In this document: piece after piece, positions 39,646 to 51,394 of the stretch
How the letters are laid out: each line of letters begins with the position of its first letter
Position numbering within the stretch: the stretch's first letter is position 1
NCBI GenBank assembly: GCA_002914845.1
Contig: JXTC01000102.1
Span: forward strand, 410,088 to 474,087
Origin: Trema orientale
Taxonomy: Eukaryota; Streptophyta; Magnoliopsida; Rosales; Cannabaceae
Length of the DNA stretch: 64,000 bases
Direction of reading: 5' to 3'
Translations under genes and position numbers: made by a program
The notes under the pieces: model-generated
What the model saw: only the letters and a program-made list of their open reading frames with translations
What the model was told of the DNA's origin: nothing
Database searches by the model: none

Positions 39646-40758
39646 ATGAGTGGAAAGGAGGAGGAGGAGAAAATGAAGTATGTGTACAGGATTTGTAGTG
39701 GTCAAGAGTGGGAAGAGTTGCAGAAAACTGGTTCTACTTTGGGAGGAGACCTTGACAAGTCTTCCCGTTTCATTCATCTTAGCGATCTCCATCAGGTTCT
39801 CTTTTATGTCTAGTTTTCGTTTCTCTACAATTTCAATGTCTTATTTTCACTATTTCATTTCATTTCATTTCTTTCCTAAGATGGATGTTTTATTATTATT
39901 ATCCGAGTCAGTTACACCCACAATCCAATCCAACCCAACCCAATCCAATTCATTAGAAGCACGTCACTATCTGGACTTTAATTTGTTATTTCGAATTCAA
40001 AATGAATCCAATTCGACTTGTTTAACTATTATTCATTCCCTCACTTTTATTTGGATCGGACCTTTTTTTACTTTCTTTCTCGGCTGAGGCTCAACTGGGT
40101 TGGCGCATAATCGTTGAATTTCAGGTGCAGTCCACATTACAAAACTTCTTCCTCAACACCAAGCATGACCTTTACCTCCTTCAAATTGACGCCAACAAGG
40201 TATATATATATATATATATCTTTGTGTTTGTTCCTATTTCGTATTTGTCAAAAAAACCAACCAGTCATGGTGGTTCGAGAACTAGACTTTGCTACTTTCA
40301 GCTCTGAGGTGGAGGTCCCAATTTCCATGCTGAGATTTCCTCAAAAAATTTGGTTTTTTTTGTAATATTGCAAAAGTTAATCTTAGGGTGGGAAATGAGA
40401 GAAGGGTATATATCAGATTTTTCTTTGACGATTGAAAAGTGATAGCAATGCGTGAAGAATATGAACTCGGGTTGGAATATGAAGCAGATTATTAGATTAT
40501 AACGCAAGAGTTAAAAGACTTATTTAAAATTGGCGTGTGTTTCCATTGATTTGCCCTTTTCTAACATTAAAGTTGTTGTTATATTTTTCTTTGCAGCTTG
40601 GTGATGGATTGATTTATGAAGTTGTTTATGAAACGAATAGCTTCCCACATTTCTATGGAGCATCCAGAAGTTTTAGTCCTCTCCCTTTAGATGCTGTTAC
40701 AAAAGCAGAGAAGCTCTCTCTAGTGGATGGCCGATTCACTTGTAGTTTGCTGGATTAA
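39646..40758 (+). CDS. DUF952-family protein, 128 aa
   Basis: Three exons: 39646-39795, 40125-40199 and 40597-40758, totalling 387 nt. The first ATG (MSGKEEEEKMKYVYRICS) is used; a second in-frame ATG lies nine codons on. The protein matches the plant/bacterial DUF952 pattern: YRICSGQEWEELQKTGSTLG, FIHLSDLHQVQSTLQNFF, DLYLLQIDANKLGDGLIYEV, and NSFPHFYGASRSFSPLPLDA. The conserved His in FIHLS and FPHFYG are present. Biochemical role is unknown; the domain is often described as an uncharacterised or glutathione-S-transferase-associated small domain. No signal peptide is seen. It shares a roughly 570-bp head-to-head intergenic region with PII, which contains a 29-bp A run (39250-39278). Confidence 0.9.
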
Positions 40759-41101
40759 TCTCCCCTGACTTCCTTCCTTTTTTTGTTTTTAACATTTTGG
40801 ATCATTGGGGAAGCCGCAAACTTATGGATTATCCTCCGTGTGTGTGTGTCAAACCTGCCATGTATGTATCGTTGAAATAACATTCTTGTGTTCTACTGAT
40901 ACCGAAATCCATTCTGTTTCTTTAAGTATGATTATTGAAGAGTCAGTGAGACATAGAACATTAGTTTTATTGATAACGAAACTTCTTTCATTCAAGATGA
41001 CCCAAGTAGTTCTCCATCGATTGCACATAAGTGAGGAACACCCCAGCCGGTGTACAGCCTTATTTGTTTGTTAATGTTAGTCTCCGCCAGAATTGGACAT
41101 C

Positions 41102-41106
41102 GCGGG

Positions 41107-41149
<43 letters not shown>

Positions 41150-41174
41150 GCGTGTTCGATCCACGCTCACCGCA
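41102..41174 (+). tRNA. tRNA-Phe (anticodon GAA)
   Basis: A 73-nt cloverleaf. The acceptor stem starts GCGGGGA and the 3' end is TCACCGC plus discriminator A; a mismatch or wobble is tolerated. The D-arm is GCTCAGTTGGGAGAGC, the anticodon stem-loop CAGACTGAAGATCTG has GAA at 41135-41137, and the T-arm is CGTGTTCGATCCACG. A TTCTCTTTT tract follows as terminator. Confidence 0.97.
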
Positions 41175-41690
41175 TTCTCTTTTAACTCAAAACTTATTTT
41201 TACGTCATGAAAGTGGTTGAAAGGGGGTTTAAAAAAAAAAAAAAAACAATTGTAGTGAATTCACTATAATGTAGTGTTGATTTGGGGCCTCAAACTCTTA
41301 AGAAGAGTTAAGAACATACCTCAAAAGGAAATTCCAGTGAAAGTGTCAAAATAGTTTATTTAAGTGCCAATGGAACGCTGCTACCTCATCTTTAACCTCA
41401 GAGGCCAAGTCTCTTCAGTTGGTAAAATGCCACCCATTAAACTTCTCATTATACAAGTGGACAATAAACTTTTAGTTGTCGCCTTTAGTCGGTCAGTGAT
41501 GAATGAAAGAGAATTCACCTTCATTCTTAAACCTTTTTCAGGCAACTAATAAAGTAACGAAGGGCTAGCATTGTTTGGTACATAGGAAAAGGAGCTAATC
41601 AAAGGCTAATTCATATGATATTTATATGTTACACGTTACATTTGTACGAACACACAGCTTTTATCTTATGGCAAGACTAATTAAGCAAAA
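41175..41690. other. Spacer between tRNA-Phe and the GDSL cluster
   Basis: AT-rich, with no RNA gene or conserved exon recognised. The last 150 bp are the promoter side of the first GDSL copy. Confidence 0.5.
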
Positions 41691-43501
41691 ATGAGTGCAA
41701 CATCAGTTGTTGGTGCGGTTTTAACAATTGTGTGTCTCTGTCTTCCTGTAGCTGTTGATTCAGGGTGCAAGCAGAAGCCAGCCATATTTAACTTTGGGGA
41801 CTCAAAACTCAGATATAGGAGGATTTGTTGCGGGTTTTGGCCTCGATTTTGGGCCTCCCCATGGACGTATCTTCCCCGACCACCAACAACCACAGCAATC
41901 CAGCCGCTTATGCGATGGACGCTTAATCATTGATTTCCTCTCTGAGTTTGTATACATATTATTATTATTATTATTATCATGTATCACTTGTTTTAGATTG
42001 TTGATTTCATTTCCAAAAGGTGCATTTGTTTTAGATTGTCTCTAATAACATGCACACGTCTTAACTCAATTCGGATAGTAACATTTGTTGAGACGATATG
42101 TCGTTTTCAAGTTTATTCATTCAATGAGAACCAAAGGCGTGTAAAAGTAGTGACATCTTTTTATTAATGAAATTCTAAAGAGAATGGTCATCTCATGGGC
42201 GTTCTAAGTACCACACTAAGTGTCAGTTTTTAGTGGAAGATGAAATTAATACACTAGATTCTACGCACAGTGTCATCCTATTTTTCAATAAAAAACAAAC
42301 ACATTATGATGTGGTGCTTGGCGCCATGTCCGGTAGCATTACTCTCATCTTATCCACGATTTTTTTTTCCTTCGAGAATCAGGCGAGAGTTTGGGAATTG
42401 GTTATTTGAGCCCGTATCTAGAATCTCTGGAGCCAAATTTCACTCACGGTGCTAATTTCGCGGTCAGTGGTTCATCTACTCTTCCTAGACTTCTACCCTT
42501 CAGTTTAAGCCTTCAACTGCTTCAGTTTCTCCGATTCCGAGCTCGATCCATTGATCAACTTTCTAAAGGTACGCGTTTTATCAATTAGTTCAATAAAACA
42601 TTGTAAGAAAAAAACTTCTAAAATGAGTCCATATATCCATCAAACTTGCCTAATTTTCTTCTGGTAGATGAATATGTTATTGTTACAATAAACTTTGCAT
42701 TAAGGCTACAAAAATGTGCTTGGTGAGGAGGAATTCGTGAATGCACTATACACAATTGACACTGGCCAAAACGATCTGTCTACTTCGTTCTTTTCTTTTC
42801 CATGCGACCAAGTCATACAAAACATACCATCTTTCATTTTCGAAATCAAAGATGCAATTCAGGTCATGTCTATCTCAAATCTCCATTACAATTTCCTTTA
42901 AACAACAAGATTGTTTTGAGCATATACCAACATGGTGGTAAGCACTTCTGGGTTCACAACACAGGGCCATTGGTTTGCTTGCCTCAGAAAGTGGCTACAT
43001 TGAGCTTGACCGTTATGGGTGCATTAAGCATCTGAATGAGGCTGCAAAAGCTTTTAACCATCAGTTGCGCCTTCTCTGTATCCAACTGAGATCTGAATTG
43101 AAGAATGCGGTGATAGTTTACGTGGATATATATGGCATCAAGTACCATTTCATAGCCAATACGCCTTATTATGGTACATACTCTTCTCTATACGTTTGTG
43201 TATATAATATAGTATATTGACTTATGGATTTTTGTTGAGTCCTTGGATTTTGATTTTGTGTAATACAGGGTTCAAGAATCCGTTTCTAGCATGTTGTGGT
43301 CTTGGGGGCCCACCTTACAACTACAACCCCAACATTACATGCGGGCAAGCTGGTTTCAATGTGTGTGAAAAAGGGTCAAAGTTCATAAGCTGGGATGGAG
43401 TTCACTACACAGAAGCTGCCAACCAATTCTTTGCCTACAAAATTCTATCTTTCAAATACTCGAGGCCTCCAATTAAGTTTGATTACTTCTGCAATACTTA
43501 A
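41691..43501 (+). pseudogene. GDSL esterase/lipase copy A, disrupted
   Basis: Five-exon GDSL lipase with the same layout as copies B and C: exon 1 41691 to about 41941, exon 2 42383-42568, exon 3 42705-42862, exon 4 42910-43173, exon 5 43269-43501. A signal peptide (MSATSVVGAVLTIVCLCLPV) and KPAIFNFGDS are readable. An extra A in the AAAA run at 41804-41807 then shifts the frame immediately after the catalytic Ser block. At the end of exon 1 the donor GT used by B and C is CT at 41942-41943. Exon 4 is 264 nt against 277 and 274 in B and C, so its frame also breaks after CLPQKVAT, and GPLGCLP has become GPLVCLP. The rest (GQND in exon 3, [12 protein letters not shown] in exon 5) is well kept. 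With three independent lesions a pseudogene is more likely than an assembly error. Confidence 0.85.
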
Positions 43502-44102
43502 CCACTTGATAGATAAATGTCAAGCTCCAAGGCCTGAAAAAAGGGAGGAAAATCCATTGAGGCTTGGAAGTTAAAAACTTTTCAAATGAATGTCTCCTCT
43601 GTTGTCTATGTGTGTATTTAATTAGGAGGTATCTACTATGCGCAACTTCAAATTGTGTTTTAATGTTCTGTGATTAGAATTCTTGTCCTTTCCGCCTTGT
43701 TTGATCGAGTAAATAAGTGAATATGCAGCTTCGGAGACCTTTGTTTTGCACATTTTATTATTTCTATAGTTATTATGTGATACTATTCTTGATATTCACA
43801 CCATGACCCTTCCTGAATATAATTTTAGACATGCATGCATGAAATAAAGTAAAGCCAAGATCTTCAGACTTGATATTACTTGTGGAGAATCGGCTTATCA
43901 CGGGTTCCATATAAAACAGTGAAAAATATTGGCTGTCAGGGAGAGAGGAGATGAAAGAACAAGCACTCATCACCCAAATTTTGGCTTATTAGTCAATTTT
44001 CGCGAGTGGGTTTGTCAGCTTTTACAAGTTGATCAATGATTTTCTCCCGTGTAATTACTGCTTATTTTGAGCAACGTTTTACTGGAACTGTATGTTGATC
44101 TG

Positions 44103-44109
44103 TATAAAA
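44103..44109 (+). promoter_or_regulatory. TATA box of GDSL copy B
   Basis: TATAAAA 58 bp before the ATG at 44161. It lies within an upstream block of about 300 bp that is conserved before copies C and D. Confidence 0.65.
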
Positions 44110-44160
44110 CCAGACCAGATGGTTGTAGACAAGTGATTGATAGGAGAGGCATAGAGACTA

Positions 44161-46328
44161 ATGGCTGTGAAAGAAAGAAGCTCAGTCTGTTTTCCTCTGT
44201 GCTATGCATTTGTATTGTCACTGAGTCTCTCATTTGGTGCCTCGGATAGTTCTCAGAGCTGCAGATCAAAGCCAGTGATGTTTAACTTTGGAGACTCGAA
44301 TTCAGACACAGGGGGATTCTCTGTTGGATTTGGAATCACCTTTGGACCTCCCATTGGCCGCATCTTCCTGCACCACCCAAATGGCCGATTATGTGATGGC
44401 CGTTTGATGATTGATTTCCTCTGTAAGTTTCCCTTTTAACCTCACTTTGCACACTTCATTTCCCATTTGTACAATATCAGTATGCGTATAAAGAGAGACA
44501 TACATGAAAATGAAAATAGTTTGTCCATGTGATAGGCTTGTTTTAGGCTTTCAAAGAGTCTAACCTCCTGCTGAAGTCGCATGCCTCGGAGGGCCCACAT
44601 GGTTGGAATCCACTAAGATTTTGCCTTTATATGTCATCCACCAGGTGACCATCAAGTCACTTGATGGTTAGATAACTATAATGTTACCTAGTGGATGATT
44701 CATACTAGTTGTTCCTTAGATAACTATAATATTACCTAGTGGATGATTCATACTAGTTGTTGACAAAAAATATAAAATGCCTACTTCGCTATAAATTCCC
44801 TAAAATTTGTTATAGCTACCAATAATAAATTCGCTATGTTGATTCGTATTCAAGTATCAATCATAATTTTTTCTTTCTAAGGTGGAGGTTTGATATGTTG
44901 TTAGTAATAGCTATATCTCAAAATGTGGATTTACGATCGAGTTGCTTCCCTGTTTTCTGTTTAGACTACTTCTACTCGTTTTATTTTTTTGCCCCACTTT
45001 TCTCAAAACAGAGTTAGTTCGTTACCATTTGATTCTCAGGTGAAAGTCTAAATATGAGCTATTTGAGCCCATACATGCAATCTTTGAGGCCAAACTTCAC
45101 AAACGGAGCAAATTTTGCGGTAAGTGCTTCATCAACCCAACCTGAGGGCAAACCTTTTAATCTGGACATTCAAATTCGTCAATTCCTTCAATTTCGAACT
45201 CGTTCGCTTGAGCTCATATCAGAAGGTATGTATTACAAGTCTTTATCACTGTTTTCGGAGAAAGAAAAAGAAAACAGAACAGGCTAAATGTTCCATGTAC
45301 AGTAATGTTATTTCATTTGAGTTTTATAGGCTAAAGGTTCCATGTACAGTAATGTTATTTCATTTGAGTTTTATCTACATATACAACAAAATTTAACTTG
45401 TAAACGTAAAATCTTCCTGTAGGTTTCAAAGATTTGATCAGCGATGAAGAGTTCAATAACGCACTCTACATAATAGATATTGGACAAAATGATCTAGCAG
45501 GCTCATTCACTTATCTTTCCTATGCACAAGTAATAGACCAAATCCCATCCTTCATTGCCGTGATCCAAAGTTCTATTTGGGTAAGTGCCAACAACATTAT
45601 AAAGATTCACTATATATATATAGAGAGAGATGTATCTCCGTTCACTATGTCAGTGATACATCTTATTTCTCTTAAAACACTATAAAACAGAACTTGTATC
45701 AAAATGGCGGAAAGAACTTTTGGATACACAATACCGGGCCACTAGGTTGTTTGCCTCAAATTCTCGCTACAATTGGCCAAAATTTTACTGGTGATCAATA
45801 TGATAACTGCGGATGCATTCAATCTCTAAATAATGCTGCAAAAGAATTCAACAAACAACTCTATGTTCTCTGTGAAGAACTGAGATCTGAAATGAAGGAT
45901 GCAACCATTGTGTACGTCGATATATACTCGATCAAATATGGCGTCATTACCAATCCTTCTATCTATGGTACATTATTGTACATATTCTTCTTTATATTCT
46001 ATATTAATGCAGCTACTTGTTATACTAACCATGTTTTTCTTTTTGTTTCATTAATATTGAATTTTGCTGTGATTGTTGTGTCTGATGATTAACAGGCTTT
46101 GATAATCCGTTGATGGCCTGTTGTGGCTATGGAGGGCCACCTTACAACTACAAGGTCCACCACGCGTGCGGTGTACCTGGCTATAACCTCTGCGATGATG
46201 GGTCAAAGTTCATAAGTTGGGATGGAGTTCACTACACAGAGGCTGCCAATGCAATTTTTGCTTCTAAAATACTCTCAACGAATTACTCTACGCCTCTACT
46301 TAAGTTTCAATATTTTTGTAACACCTGA
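44161..46328 (+). CDS. GDSL esterase/lipase copy B, 371 aa
   Basis: Secreted serine hydrolase of the plant GDSL (SGNH) family, similar to the At1g09390-type subgroup. Exons: 44161-44422, 45040-45225, 45423-45580, 45691-45967 and 46096-46328, totalling 1116 nt with all phases matching. The N-terminal signal peptide is about residues 1-28. Block I is [11 protein letters not shown] (Ser nucleophile), block III is [10 protein letters not shown], and block V is [12 protein letters not shown] (Asp and His of the triad). Block II reads GANFAVSAS where relatives have GANFAVSGS, so the Gly expected to help form the oxyanion hole is Ala (codon 45126-45128). Substrate is unknown. Intron 1 holds a 48-bp tandem duplication (44670 and 44718) and intron 2 a 47-bp one (45281 and 45328). 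Apart from the block II change the gene is intact. Confidence 0.93.
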
Positions 46329-46902
46329 CAAATTGTTATTATTCCCTTTCTAATTGGACTATTCTTACTTCCTGAATAGTGATGAACTACTATTGTACTT
46401 CTCCACATTATCTTATCTTAAGAATGTCAACTCTCCAATGCCTAAAGTGGAAAGGAATTAAATCTATGAAGCTAGGAAAGTCAAAACTTGTATGCATTTA
46501 ATTAGGAGGTATCCACAAGGCGCAGCTTCAACATGTATTTTTTTATTGGTCTATGAATCAGTGAAGCTGCAGCTTCAAGGAGCTTGGAATTCCACATGAC
46601 ATTATTTAATACATAGTTACATGTTCTTATCCTTGACATTCACACCATATATGACCTTTCGATAATATAATTTTATGACGAGGGTGAAATATAATAGAAG
46701 CCAAGTTCTTTAGACTTGACATTAATTGTTGACAATCCGTTTATCACGGGTAACAATGAAAAATATTGGAACAAGCAGTAATCACCAAGAATTTGGCTCA
46801 CAGTCAATATCCACAAGTGGGAAGTTTGCCAGCTACCACATGTTGAGAAACCATTTTCTCCCATTTAATTACTGTCTATTGGGAAGTGTTTGTTAATTTA
46901 TA

Positions 46903-46909
46903 TATAAAA
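46903..46909 (+). promoter_or_regulatory. TATA box of GDSL copy C
   Basis: TATAAAA 64 bp before the predicted ATG at 46973. The position matches the TATA box of copy B within the shared upstream block. Confidence 0.65.
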
Positions 46910-46972
46910 CCAAAAGACTAGTGATTTAATCCGGAATTAGGATAAGAATAGTAGGCATAGAAATAAATAGAT

Positions 46973-48722
46973 ATGAAGGAAAGAAGAAGCTGTGTGAGTT
47001 TTTCTCTGTTTTATTCATTTGTATTACTATTGAGCACTCTCTCATTGGGCGTACTCTCAGTTAATTCTGAGTCCTGCAGATCAAAGCCAGTGGTCATCAA
47101 CTTTGGGGACTCAAACTCAGACACAGGGGGATTCTGTATTGGATTTGGAATCATCTTTGGACCTCCCACTGGCCGCACCTTCTTCCACCACCCAACTGGC
47201 CGGTTATGCGATGGCCGTTTGATGATTGATTTCCTTTGTAAGTTTCATTTTTAACTTTACTTTGCACACTTCATTTCCAATTTATTCAGTATCAGCGATG
47301 AGCCAATCATGTTAGCTTCTGTGTGCTAAAAACCATTTATGTTCTCTTCTATTTAATTAAACTACTGGTTTTTTTTTTTCCTTTATTCTTTCCTTTTGTG
47401 GATAGAGGGTTAATTCTTTGCTATTGATCCTCAGGTGAAAGTTTAAATATAATATATTTGACACCATACATGCAGTCTTTGGGGCTGCCAAATTTCACAA
47501 ATGGAGTAAATTTTGCAGTAAGTGGTTCATCAACCCAACCTCAAGGCAGACCTTTTAATCTGGACGTTCAAATTCGTCAGTTCCTTCAATTTCGAGCACG
47601 TTCCCATGACCTTATATCCCAAGGTGGGTATCTAGTCTTTATCATCGTTGTAAGAGGAACAGAGCAACACAAAGTGACAACTGGTTAAAATGTTCCATGT
47701 ACAGTTATGTTATGTTATTTTATTTGAGTTTTAATGAATTCACATTATATGTTGAACAAATTTAACTTAATTATAAAGGTAAAATCTCCCTGTAGGTTTC
47801 AGAGATTTGATTAGCGATGTAGAATTCAATAATGCACTCTACACAATAGATATTGGACAGAATGATATAGCAAGTTCATTCACTGATCTTTCCTATGCAC
47901 AAGTTATAGACCAAATCCCATCCTTCATTGCGGTGATCCAGAGTTCTATTCGGGTAAGTACGCCAACCACATCCTAAATCACTGTATATAGATGTGTATC
48001 TACATTCATGTAACTGATTTATAAATAAATCTTGTTTCTCTTCAAATATATAGATCTTGTATCAAAATGGAGGAAGGAACTTTTGGATACACAATACTGG
48101 CCCACTAGGCTGTCTGCCTCAAAGTCTCGCTACAATCGGCCTAAATTTTACTGGTGATCATGACAGATATGGATGTATTAAATCTCTAAATAATGCTGCA
48201 AAAGAATTCAACAAACAACTCTACGCTCTCTGTGAAGAACTGAGATCTGAAATGAAGGATGCAACCATTGTGCACGTTGATATATACTCGATCAAATACG
48301 GTCTCATTACCAATCCTTCTATCTATGGTATGATACCATACTACTATACACATTCACTTCTTTTTTTTTTTTTTATGCTATACTAGTCGAGTTATACCCT
48401 ATCACATTGTGCCAACTGTTTTTTCCTTTTTTTTTTTTCATTAATATGGAATTTGTTTGTGATTGTTGTGCTCGTTCGTTAACGTACAGGTTTTAAGAAT
48501 CCGTTAATGGCTTGCTGTGGCTATGGAGGGCCACCTCACAACTACAAGTCTGGCCGCGCTTGCGGTGTACCTGGTTACAACCTTTGCGATGATGGATCGA
48601 AGTTCATAAGTTGGGATGGAGTTCACTATACGGAGGCTGCCAATGCAGTATTTGCTTCCAAAATACTCTCAGCGAATTACTCTACGCCTCCACTTAAGTT
48701 CCAATATTTTTGCAACACCTAA
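46973..48722 (+). CDS. GDSL esterase/lipase copy C, 372 aa
   Basis: Closest paralogue of copy B. Exons: 46973-47237, 47435-47623, 47796-47953, 48054-48327 and 48490-48722, totalling 1119 nt in phase. A signal peptide ([20 protein letters not shown]...) precedes a mature start near [10 protein letters not shown]. All SGNH blocks are complete: [25 protein letters not shown] with the oxyanion Gly, [20 protein letters not shown], and [17 protein letters not shown]. Of the cluster members this copy has the best claim to full activity. Apoplastic or secretory location is expected from the signal peptide. Substrate unknown. Its promoter block, introns and 3' flank align with those of B and D, so it arose by unit duplication. 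Confidence 0.95.
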
Positions 48723-49249
48723 ACCAGTTTTTATCCCCTTTAAAATTGGACTGTTCTTACTATCTGGATGGTGATGATATATTATTATTGTATTTTTCTA
48801 CATTATCCTTTGTTGTCCATACGTGTACTTAATTAGGAGCTATCTACCATGTGCAGTTTCAACTTGTATTTTTTATACGTCATTTTTCTTGATCCTCACG
48901 CCATGACCCTTTGTAAATGAAATTTTAGACATTCATGGACAAGGTCAGGATATGGATGAAATAGATTAAAGCAAGTTCAATTTGGACTTGATATTATTTG
49001 TCAAGAATCCGCTTACTATATGTTCCACATAAAACAATGAAAAATTTTGGTTCAGGGGATAGAGGAAAGTAAAAAACTAAGAGAACTAATCACGAAAGTT
49101 TGGCCCATTTGCCAGATTATTGAGCAACATTTTCTATTAGCTAGGATCTTCATATTATGATTAATCCATATAAGACCAAAGAGAAGGTCGAAGACAGTGA
49201 TTAAATTTCAGGAATCAAGATAAAAGTGGCATATAATATTTTAGATTAA

Positions 49250-51394
49250 TGTGTATCAAGGAACGAATTGTTGTGTGTGTATTCCAGTGTGTTATGCATT
49301 TGTATTACGTATGATCGAGTCTCTCATTTTCGTGTCTCGGTTATTAATTTATGAGTTTCTGTAGATCAAAGCCAGTGTTGTTCGACATTGGAGACTCGAA
49401 TTCAGACACAGGAGGATTCTCTATTGAATTTGGAGTCACAATTGGACCTCCCACTGGCATCAGTTCACCTTGTTCCATCACCCAACTGGCCGATTATGCG
49501 ACGACCGTTTGATGATTGATTTTCTCCGTATGTTTCCCTTTTTTTTTTTTGAACACCGTATGTTTCCCTTTTAACTTCACTTTGTACACTTATATCTACT
49601 CAATATAAAGAGAGGCATACAGAGATACATGAGTGTGACAATGAAAATTGTTTATACTTGAGATGGCCTAATTGAATTGGGCTTTCAAGTTTCAAGCCTC
49701 AAAGAGTCTAACCTCCTGGATTCACTAGAGGGCGAAGTCCATAGAGTTGGAATCCACAGGGGAGATTAGCTGTTCTACAATTATTTCAGCAATTAATTAA
49801 AACAAATAAGGACTTTGATAGTTTATTTTTCAATTTTTACGATATTTAATTGGTGACTTTGTTGTTTTCATTTGGTGAATGACTCGTACTAACACTGTGT
49901 TACATAGTATCTACCAATTGATTATTCAATCATTTGTGATTGGTGGTTGGTGACTACATTATCACTTGAGAGCCACTCACACTAGTCGCTGATTGAAAAA
50001 TATGAATGACTAAAGATATCCAGATTGTGTGACTACTCAAGATACCAAATATATTTTGAATTTAGATTTTCAGATTACTCGTTTAATTTTGTTTGTTTTC
50101 TTTAAATAAAAAAGAGTTAATTCTTTGCTATTGATTCTCAGGTGAAAGTTTAAATACGAACTATTTGACCCCATACATGCAATCTTTGAGGCAAATTTCA
50201 CAAATAGAGGAAATTCTACAATAAATGGTCCATCCATCCAACCTGAAGGCAAACCTTTTAATTTGGACATTGAAATTCGTCAATTCCTTCAATTCGGAGC
50301 TTGTTCCCTAGAGCTTATATCAGAAGGTATGTTACCGCGTTAAATCTTTATCATCGTTTCAGGAATTTTCTTTTTTGAAAAAAAGAAGTCCGACTAATTA
50401 TAAAGCTAAAATCTTCCTGTAAGTTTCAAACATTTGATTAGCGATAAAGAATTCAACAATGCACTCTATACAATAGATATTGGACAAAATGATCTAGCAA
50501 GTTCCTTCACCGATCTTTCCTTTGGACAAGTTATAGACCAAGTCTCGTTCTTCATTACCATGATCAAAGTTCTATTTGGACAAATGCCAACAACATCCTA
50601 ATTCACTATATATTTAGATGTGTTTCTACATTCAATATTTCATTGATACATCTTATTTATCTATAAATACTATAAAATAGATCTTGTATAAAAATGGAGG
50701 AAAGAACTTTTGGATACACAATACAGGGCCACTAGGCTGTTTGCCTCAAATTCTCGCTACAGTTGGCAAAAGTTTCACTGGTGATAATGATAAATACCGA
50801 TGTATTAAATCTCTAAATAATGCTGCAAAAGAATTAAACAAACAAATCTAAACTCTTTGTGAAGAACTTGTTGGAAGAACATCTTTTATAAAGCGGTGGG
50901 TCCGCCTGTTATTTGTCTAACTGGTACTCACTCGATAGGAGCTGTCGCCTCATTAGTTTTGACCTAGATACTCTCATTTCCTAAGGTGACGTTCCCAAGA
51001 TTCGAACCCATGATTTTTTATATAAGAATCTTAAGGCTGACATCATGTTCAAATCTTGAAAACGTCACCTTGGGAAATGAGAGTACCAATGCCAAAACTA
51101 ATGAGGCGACAGCTCCTGTCGAATGAGTGCCAGTTGCATAAATAGCGGGGTGGCCCACCGCTTTGTGGAAGATGTTCTTCCAAAAGATCTGAAATGAAGG
51201 ATGGAACCACTTTGTACGTAGATCCACCACGCACGCACTGTACCTGTTACAATCTCTGTGCTGATGCATCGAAGTTCAAAAGCTGGGACGGAGTTCACTA
51301 TACAGAGGCTGCCAATGCAATATTTGTTTCTAAAATACTCTCAACGAATTACTCTACACCTCCACTTAAGTTCCAATATTTTTGCAGCACATAA
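49250..51394 (+). pseudogene. GDSL esterase/lipase copy D, heavily decayed and interrupted
   Basis: Remnants of all five exons in order: exon 1 about 49360-49527, exon 2 about 50142-50325, exon 3 about 50427-50580, exon 4 from about 50682, exon 5 to 51394. The initiator ATG of the paralogues is lost. The block [10 protein letters not shown] text survives, but the frame shifts before the RLCDGRL region. Exon 2 has lost bases near its FTNGANFA homologue. The exon 3 acceptor has changed from TGTAG/GTTTC to TGTAAGTTTC and its donor from GTAAGT to ACAAAT. TAA at 50849-50851 replaces a Tyr codon in exon 4. A 313-bp foldback element splits exon 4 (50871-51183). Beyond it, exon 4 sequence (GTACGTAGAT) joins directly to exon 5 (CCACCACGC), so intron 4 and its flanks are deleted. 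The TATA box position reads TATAAGA (49169-49175). Not functional. Confidence 0.93.
50871..51183. mobile_element. Foldback element inserted in GDSL copy D
   Basis: Begins TTGGAAGAACATCTT and ends AAGATGTTCTTCCAA. The arms (about 50871-51010 and 51040-51183) are roughly 140-bp inverted repeats carrying AAGCGGTGGG, GGAGCTGTCGCCTCATTAGT and AGGTGACGTT and their complements. Next to the centre each arm has a box B-like GTTC(G/A)AATCTT reading outward. So it may be two SINE-like copies joined head to head, or a foldback DNA transposon. No clear target-site duplication could be defined. No coding capacity. Confidence 0.85.
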
